64,000 nucleotides of DNA from Aquincola tertiaricarbonis. GTDB lineage: Bacteria > Pseudomonadota > Gammaproteobacteria > Burkholderiales > Burkholderiaceae_C. The translations under genes were made by a program, and so were the position numbers. Below, in pieces: positions 59,627 through 64,000 of this stretch (within the stretch, counting starts at the first letter, position 1; each line of letters starts with the position of its first letter). The stretch spans positions 1,178,001-1,242,000 of the forward strand of contig NZ_CP097635.1 in assembly GCF_023573145.1 (NCBI RefSeq), written 5' to 3'. Under the pieces are notes generated by a model that was given only the letters and a program-made list of their open reading frames with translations, was not told the DNA's origin and ran no database searches.

Positions 59627-60547
59627 ATGGATACCAAGCGCCAGGACCTGACGGCCCGCAATTTCCCCAGTGCCGAAGAAGACGCCCAGATCGCCGAGCC
59701 GCCGCACCGCTACACCGGCCCCGAAAGCGCCTACCGCCTGGCCTTCACCGACACCGACTTCCTGCTGCGCGAAGAGCTGCGCCCGGTGCGCATGCAGTTG
59801 GAGCTGCTCAAGCCCGAGCTGATCCAGCAGGAACAGGGCATCGAGTCGACCATCGTCATCTTCGGCAGCGCCCGCATCCTGCCGGCCGACGAGGCCGCAC
59901 GCCGGCTGGAAGCCGTTCGCGCCGCGCCCGACGTGGACGCGGCCACCGTCAAGCGCGCCGAGATGGCGGTGACGATGAGCCGCTACTACGAAGAAGCGCG
60001 CCGCTTCGCCGAGATCGTGACCCGCCGCGCCGCGCGGCTGCACACGCCCATCGTGGTGTCCACCGGCGGCGGCCCCGGCATCATGGAAGCGGGCAACCGC
60101 GGGGCTTTCGAGGTGGGCGGCCGCAGCCTGGGGCTGAACATCGTGCTGCCGCACGAGCAGGCGCCCAACCCGTACATCACGCCGGAGCTGTGCTTCCAGT
60201 TCCACTACTTCGGCCTGCGCAAGATGCACTTCCTGATGCGCAGCGTGGCCATCGTGGCCTTCCCGGGCGGGTTCGGCACGCTGGACGAGATGTTCGAGGC
60301 GCTGACGCTGATCCAGACCAAGAAGAGCCGCCGCCGCCCGGTGCTGCTGTTCGGCCGCGACTTCTGGACGCGCCTGATCAACTTCGAGCTGCTGATCGAG
60401 ACCGGCATGATCTCGCCCGAGGACGTGAACCTGTTCCGCTTCGTCGAGACGGCCGAGGAGGCCTACGACATCCTGGCGGCCGAGTACGGCCTGGACAGCG
60501 ACGTGGACAACGGCGACGGCAAGAGCCCGCGCGCCGAGGACTTCTGA
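59627..60547 (+). CDS. LOG-family (TIGR00730-type) nucleotide-monophosphate hydrolase-like protein
   Basis: 306 residues. The LOG signature P-G-G-F-G-T-L-D-E and S-T-G-G-G-P-G-I-M-E-A are intact. Such proteins were long labelled lysine decarboxylases; characterised members release cytokinin bases or hydrolyse purine nucleotides to base and ribose phosphate. The N-terminal ~70-residue extension is typical of the larger proteobacterial form. It precedes arginase by 17 bases, so the two are probably co-transcribed. Confidence 0.9.
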   Translation: MDTKRQDLTARNFPSAEEDAQIAEPPHRYTGPESAYRLAFTDTDFLLREELRPVRMQLELLKPELIQQEQGIESTIVIFGSARILPADEAARRLEAVRAAPDVDAATVKRAEMAVTMSRYYEEARRFAEIVTRRAARLHTPIVVSTGGGPGIMEAGNRGAFEVGGRSLGLNIVLPHEQAPNPYITPELCFQFHYFGLRKMHFLMRSVAIVAFPGGFGTLDEMFEALTLIQTKKSRRRPVLLFGRDFWTRLINFELLIETGMISPEDVNLFRFVETAEEAYDILAAEYGLDSDVDNGDGKSPRAEDF

Positions 60548-60564
60548 CCCTGGAGTAGATGCCC

Positions 60565-61479
60565 ATGACCCACCTTGTCAGCCTCATCGGCGCGCCCACC
60601 GACATTGGCGCAGGCGCCAAGGGCGCGCGCATGGGACCCGAAGCGCTGCGCGTGGCCGACTTCGCCGCGGCGCTGCAAAGCCACGGCCTGGAAGTGGAAG
60701 ACCGCGGCAACCTGATCGGGCCGGCCAACCCCTGGTTGCCGCCCGACGAGGGCTACCGCCACCTGCACGAGGTGGCCGCCTGGAACCAGCTGGTGCACGA
60801 CGCTGTGCTGGCCGAGCTGCGCATCGGCCGCATGCCCATCCTGATGGGCGGCGACCATTGCCTGGGGCTGGGCTCCATCAGCGCGGTGGCCCGCCATTGC
60901 CGCGAAGCGGGCAAGAAGCTGCGGGTGCTGTGGCTGGACGCGCATGCCGACTTCAACACCAACGAGCTCACGCCCAGCGGCAACATCCACGGCATGCCGG
61001 TGGCCTGCCTGTGCGGCTACGGCCCGAAGGAGCTGATCGAGATCGGCGGCCAGGTGCCGGCCGTCAACCCGAAGTGGATCCGCCAGATCGGCATCCGCAG
61101 CGTCGATGCCGGCGAGAAGCGCTTCGTGCATCAGGTGGGGCTGGAGGTGTTCGACATGCGCTACATCGACGAGATGGGCATGCGCCACACCATGGAGCTG
61201 GCGCTGGCCACGATGGACGACAACACCCACCTGCACGTGAGCTTCGACGTCGACTTCCTCGATGCCGACATCGCCCCCGGCGTGGGCACCACCGTGCCCG
61301 GCGGCCCCACCTACCGCGAGGCGCAGCTGTGCATGGAGATGATTGCCGACACCGGCCGCCTGGCCTCGCTGGACGTGATGGAGATCAACCCCGCGCTGGA
61401 CGTGCGCAACCGCACCGCGCTGATCGCGGTGGACATGATCGAGAGCCTGTTCGGCAAGAGCACGCTGATGCGCCGCTGA
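60565..61479 (+). CDS. rocF: Arginase
   Basis: 304 residues from the ATG at 60565, which is 9 bases from GGAG; the ATG at 60559 is only 3 bases away. All manganese-site motifs are present: G-G-D-H-C, W-L-D-A-H-A-D-F-N-T and S-F-D-V-D-F-L-D, with the arginase-type S-G-N-I-H-G-M-P loop. It splits arginine into ornithine and urea. A LysR gene follows 22 bases later on the same strand. Confidence 0.93.
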   Translation: MTHLVSLIGAPTDIGAGAKGARMGPEALRVADFAAALQSHGLEVEDRGNLIGPANPWLPPDEGYRHLHEVAAWNQLVHDAVLAELRIGRMPILMGGDHCLGLGSISAVARHCREAGKKLRVLWLDAHADFNTNELTPSGNIHGMPVACLCGYGPKELIEIGGQVPAVNPKWIRQIGIRSVDAGEKRFVHQVGLEVFDMRYIDEMGMRHTMELALATMDDNTHLHVSFDVDFLDADIAPGVGTTVPGGPTYREAQLCMEMIADTGRLASLDVMEINPALDVRNRTALIAVDMIESLFGKSTLMRR

Positions 61480-61501
61480 CCCCCGGCGCCGCCCGCCCCG
61501 G

Positions 61502-62413
61502 ATGCCCAAGCCGCTGCTGCAGGACACCGCGCTGCGCTACTTCCTGGAGGTGGTGCGCAGCGGTTCGGCCACCGTGGCGTCCGAACGGCTGCACGTGGCC
61601 GCCTCGGCCGTCAGCCGGCAGATCGCGGCGCTGGAACGCACGCTGGGCACCACGCTGTTCGAGCGCCATCCGCGCGGCATGGTGCCCACGCAGGCCGGTG
61701 AGATCCTCGCCGGCTATGCCCACCGCGCCGGGCTGGAGGAAGAGCGTGCGCTGGAAGAGATCCAGGCGCTGCAGGGCATGCGCATGGGCCTGGTGCGCAT
61801 CGCCGCCTCCGAGGCCTTTGCCAACCTGTTCCTGCCGCGGCTGATCGTGGCCTTCCGGCAGCAGCACGAAGGCATCGTCTTCGAGCTGGACGCACAGCCG
61901 CCGGCGGTGGTCAGCGCCCAGGTGCGTGAAGGCGCGGTGGACATCGGCCTGCGCTTCAGCCAGGCGCCGGAGGCCGACATCGAGGTGCAGTTCAGCCAGC
62001 CGGCGCCGGTGCTGGCGCTGATGCGGCCCGACCATCCGCTGGCCGGCGCTGCCGGCATCGGGCTGCGCGCGATGAGCGAGCACCCGCTGGCCCTGCCCGG
62101 CCCGCAGACCACGCTGCGGCAGATGATCGACGCGGCCTGTGCGCGCCAGCAGCTCCGGCTGCGCCCGGCGCTGGTGAGCAACAACATGAGCACGCTGCAC
62201 AGCTTCGCGATCGAAGGCGGTGGCTTGTCCGTCTCCAGCGGGGTGGCGGTGCGCCAGCTGCGGGCCGAAGGCCGGCTGGCCGCGGTGCCGGTGACCGACG
62301 CCGGCCTGGACCTGCGGACGCTGGAGGTGCAGACCCTGGCCGGCCGCACCCTGCCGCGGGCGGTGCAGGCCTTTCTGGAACACCTGAAGCTGCAGCTGCC
62401 GGAGGTGATGTAG
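61502..62413 (+). CDS. LysR-family transcriptional regulator
   Basis: 303 residues: N-terminal HTH (L-R-Y-F-L-E-V-V-R-S-G-S, A-S-A-V-S-R-Q-I-A-A-L-E) and a substrate-binding domain (D-I-G-L-R-F-S, S-F-A-I-E-G-G-G-L-S-V). It is close behind arginase and 107 bases before a Bug-type binding protein; it could regulate either set. Effector unknown. Confidence 0.93.
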   Translation: MPKPLLQDTALRYFLEVVRSGSATVASERLHVAASAVSRQIAALERTLGTTLFERHPRGMVPTQAGEILAGYAHRAGLEEERALEEIQALQGMRMGLVRIAASEAFANLFLPRLIVAFRQQHEGIVFELDAQPPAVVSAQVREGAVDIGLRFSQAPEADIEVQFSQPAPVLALMRPDHPLAGAAGIGLRAMSEHPLALPGPQTTLRQMIDAACARQQLRLRPALVSNNMSTLHSFAIEGGGLSVSSGVAVRQLRAEGRLAAVPVTDAGLDLRTLEVQTLAGRTLPRAVQAFLEHLKLQLPEVM

Positions 62414-62520
62414 CCGCGCCGCTTTGCGGTGGCAGCAAGGCAGCCTTGCCCAATCCATGTTGTACGCGCCGCCGGTCCTTTCTAGGATGCGCGGTCGTCT
62501 CTGCTGCCCACGCCACGCCC

Positions 62521-63504
62521 ATGCGCCTTTCCCGCAAGCTGTTTCTGCGAACCCTGGCCGGTGCCGGCCTGGCCAGCTTCACGCTGTTGTCCCAGGCCCA
62601 GGCCTGGCCCGCCAAGCCGGTGCGGCTGGTGGTGCCCTTTCCGGCCGGCGGCGCCACCGACACCGTGGCCCGCGTGGTGGCCCAGCAGGTGGCCACGGAA
62701 ACGGGCCAGTCCTTCATCGTCGACAACAAGGCCGGTGCCGGCGGCACGCTGGGCGCCACCGAAGGCATGCGCGCCGCGGCCGACGGCTACACGCTGGTGT
62801 TCACCACCAGCAGCACCCACGCCATCTCGCCGCATCTGATGGCCAAGGCGCCCTACGACCCGGTCAAGGACTTCACCCCCATCGCCCACGTGGCCGATGC
62901 CGCCAGCGTGCTGCTGGTCACGCCCGGCCTGCCGGTCAAGAGCGTGGCCGAGCTGATCAGCTACGCCAAGGCGCACCCTGGCGAGCTGAACTACGCCAGC
63001 AGCGGCAACGGCACCATCGTGCACCTGACCACCGAAGCCTTCCGCTCACAGGCCGGGCTGCAGATGCTGCACGTGCCCTACAAGGGCACCGGCCCCGCCC
63101 TCACCGACCTGGCCGCCGGCAACGTGCAGGTGCTGTTCGACTCCATCCCCACCGGCCTGCCGCATGTGCGCAGCGGCCGGCTGAAGGCACTGGCCGTCAC
63201 CGGCGGCCAGCGCTCGCCGCTGATGCCCGAGCTGCCCACCGTGGCCGAGGCCGGGCTGCCCGGCTTCACCTCGGTCACCTGGTTCGGCCTGTATGGCCCG
63301 GCCAGGCTGCCGGCCGACGTGGTGCGGCAGATCAACGCCGCCTTCAACAAGGCGCTGCGCGCGCCCGAAGTGGGCGCCAAGCTGGCCCAGCTGGGCGCCG
63401 AACCGGCCGCGCCGCAGTCGCCGGAGGCCTTCGCCGCGATGGTGGCCAAGGACAGCAAGCGCTGGGGTCAGCTGATCCGCGAGCGCAAGATCACTGTAGA
63501 TTGA
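62521..63504 (+). CDS. Bug-family (tripartite tricarboxylate) periplasmic binding protein
   Basis: 327 residues with a signal peptide (cut near Q-A-Q-A) preceded by R-K-L-F-L-R. Family segments: K-P-V-R-L-V-V-P-F-P-A-G-G-A-T-D and H-V-P-Y-K-G-T-G-P-A. Membrane partners are not adjacent. The next gene is a gamma-glutamyltransferase-like enzyme 14 bases downstream, so the ligand may be a glutamyl compound or an oxo-acid. This is the second orphan Bug gene in the window. Confidence 0.93.
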   Translation: MRLSRKLFLRTLAGAGLASFTLLSQAQAWPAKPVRLVVPFPAGGATDTVARVVAQQVATETGQSFIVDNKAGAGGTLGATEGMRAAADGYTLVFTTSSTHAISPHLMAKAPYDPVKDFTPIAHVADAASVLLVTPGLPVKSVAELISYAKAHPGELNYASSGNGTIVHLTTEAFRSQAGLQMLHVPYKGTGPALTDLAAGNVQVLFDSIPTGLPHVRSGRLKALAVTGGQRSPLMPELPTVAEAGLPGFTSVTWFGLYGPARLPADVVRQINAAFNKALRAPEVGAKLAQLGAEPAAPQSPEAFAAMVAKDSKRWGQLIRERKITVD

Positions 63505-63518
63505 GCTTCCATCCCACC

Positions 63519-64000
63519 ATGACTCGTCTAGACAACCCGCTCGACTGGACCCAGCCCTACGCCTCCGCCCGCTCGGCGGTGCTGGGGCGCAACGTGGTCA
63601 GCACCTCGCACCCGCTGGCGGCGCAGGCCGGCCTGCGCATGCTGCTGGCCGGCGGCAACGCGGTGGACGCCGCCGTGGCCGCCGCGATGACGCTGACCGT
63701 GGTGGAGCCCACCGGCTGCGGCATCGGCAGCGATGCCTTCGCCATCCTGTGGGACGGGCAGCAGTTGCACGGGCTCAATGCCTCGGGCCGCTCGCCGGCC
63801 GCCTGGTCGGCCGACCGTTATGCCGGCCGCACCGCCATGCCCGATGCCGGCTGGGACGCGGTGACCGTGCCCGGCGCCGTCTCGGCCTGGGTCGAGCTGT
63901 CGCGCCGCTTCGGCAAGCTGCCGCTGGCCCAGGTGGCGGCGCCGGCCATCGGCTATGCGCGCGAGGGCTTTCCGGTCTCGCCCATCATCGCCACGCTATG
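63519..64000 (+). CDS. Gamma-glutamyltransferase-family protein (3' end outside window)
   Basis: 160 codons are visible from the ATG at 63519. N-V-V-S-T-S-H-P-L-A-A-Q-A-G, L-L-A-G-G-N-A-V-D-A-A-V-A and P-T-G-C-G-I-G-S-D are the standard N-terminal segments of gamma-glutamyltranspeptidase-fold hydrolases. There is no signal peptide, so a cytoplasmic member is likely. The catalytic Thr of the small subunit lies beyond the window. Confidence 0.88.
   Translation, partial: MTRLDNPLDWTQPYASARSAVLGRNVVSTSHPLAAQAGLRMLLAGGNAVDAAVAAAMTLTVVEPTGCGIGSDAFAILWDGQQLHGLNASGRSPAAWSADRYAGRTAMPDAGWDAVTVPGAVSAWVELSRRFGKLPLAQVAAPAIGYAREGFPVSPIIATL
63522..63537. promoter_or_regulatory. GTCTAGAC palindrome at the gamma-glutamyltransferase start
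   Basis: ACTCGTCTAGACAACC contains the exact core GTCTAGAC and begins 1 base inside the coding region. It is one of two exact-core copies in the window, the other being at 20331-20346. Confidence 0.4.

Noticed and set aside
1..64000. rRNA, tRNA, insertion sequences, prophage or integrative element
   Set aside because: I saw no transposase, integrase, tRNA-like cloverleaf or rRNA signature. The lone sheath gene has no other phage genes around it.

Overview
The window is very GC-rich, gene-dense, protein-coding DNA with no rRNA, tRNA, CRISPR array or insertion sequence that I can see. Gene content points to a betaproteobacterium of the order Burkholderiales, probably the Rubrivivax/Leptothrix/Ideonella side: several Bug-type tripartite-tricarboxylate (TTT) binding proteins, PEP-CTERM exported proteins, two-partner secretion, a histone-like Lys/Ala-rich protein and many c-di-GMP genes. 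This placement is inference from gene families.

Layout. 1-9.3 kb: end of a LysR regulator, then a two-partner secretion pair (TpsB transporter and a 2208-residue TpsA exoprotein carrying a C-type-lectin-like domain), closed by a strong terminator. 9.3-17.7 kb: leucine-rich-repeat protein kinase coupled to a Bcr/CflA MFS pump, a large orphan protein with an LNPQPLPP motif, an EamA transporter with a His-rich tail, an SDR lacking the usual catalytic Tyr/Lys, a lipoprotein esterase and a glycine-zipper protein. 17.8-20.5 kb: a lipoprotein M20 peptidase followed by a free-standing secreted M20 lid-domain protein. 20.5-29 kb: orphan histidine kinase, GntR/UTRA regulator diverging from a Bug binding protein, TSUP permease and amidohydrolase, a cyanophycinase, and a KdpDE-like pair whose sensor lacks the KdpD/Usp part. 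29-36.7 kb: tripartite efflux operon (MFS, HlyD-type adaptor, NodT-type outer-membrane factor), a stress protein, two alpha/beta hydrolases and a DoxX protein. 36.8-42.4 kb: chemoreceptor, orphan phage-tail-sheath-like protein, two paralogous FxDxF PEP-CTERM proteins, GNAT and XRE-cupin genes. 42.5-52.7 kb: signalling block with a two-component pair, a histone-like protein, and a run of a photoactive-yellow-protein-like PAS protein, a diguanylate cyclase, a GGDEF-EAL protein and a PDC-PAS-GGDEF protein. 52.7-64 kb: iron-type ABC permease and ATPase, CtpA-type protease, MoeB/ThiF, a broken antitoxin/PIN-toxin locus, an Ldh-family dehydrogenase, LOG protein, arginase, LysR, a second Bug protein, and the start of a gamma-glutamyltransferase.

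How the parts work together. Many neighbours are translationally coupled through ATGA overlaps (MFS/kinase, Bug/TSUP, KdpD/KdpE, the three efflux genes). The most interesting candidates are the PYP-like gene leading a c-di-GMP gene run (possible light or redox control of attachment), a recurring TTGTCTAG-type palindrome resembling HutC/UTRA GntR operators, the peptidase plus separate lid-domain pair, and the sheath/LNPQPLPP genes that share an upstream 10-mer.
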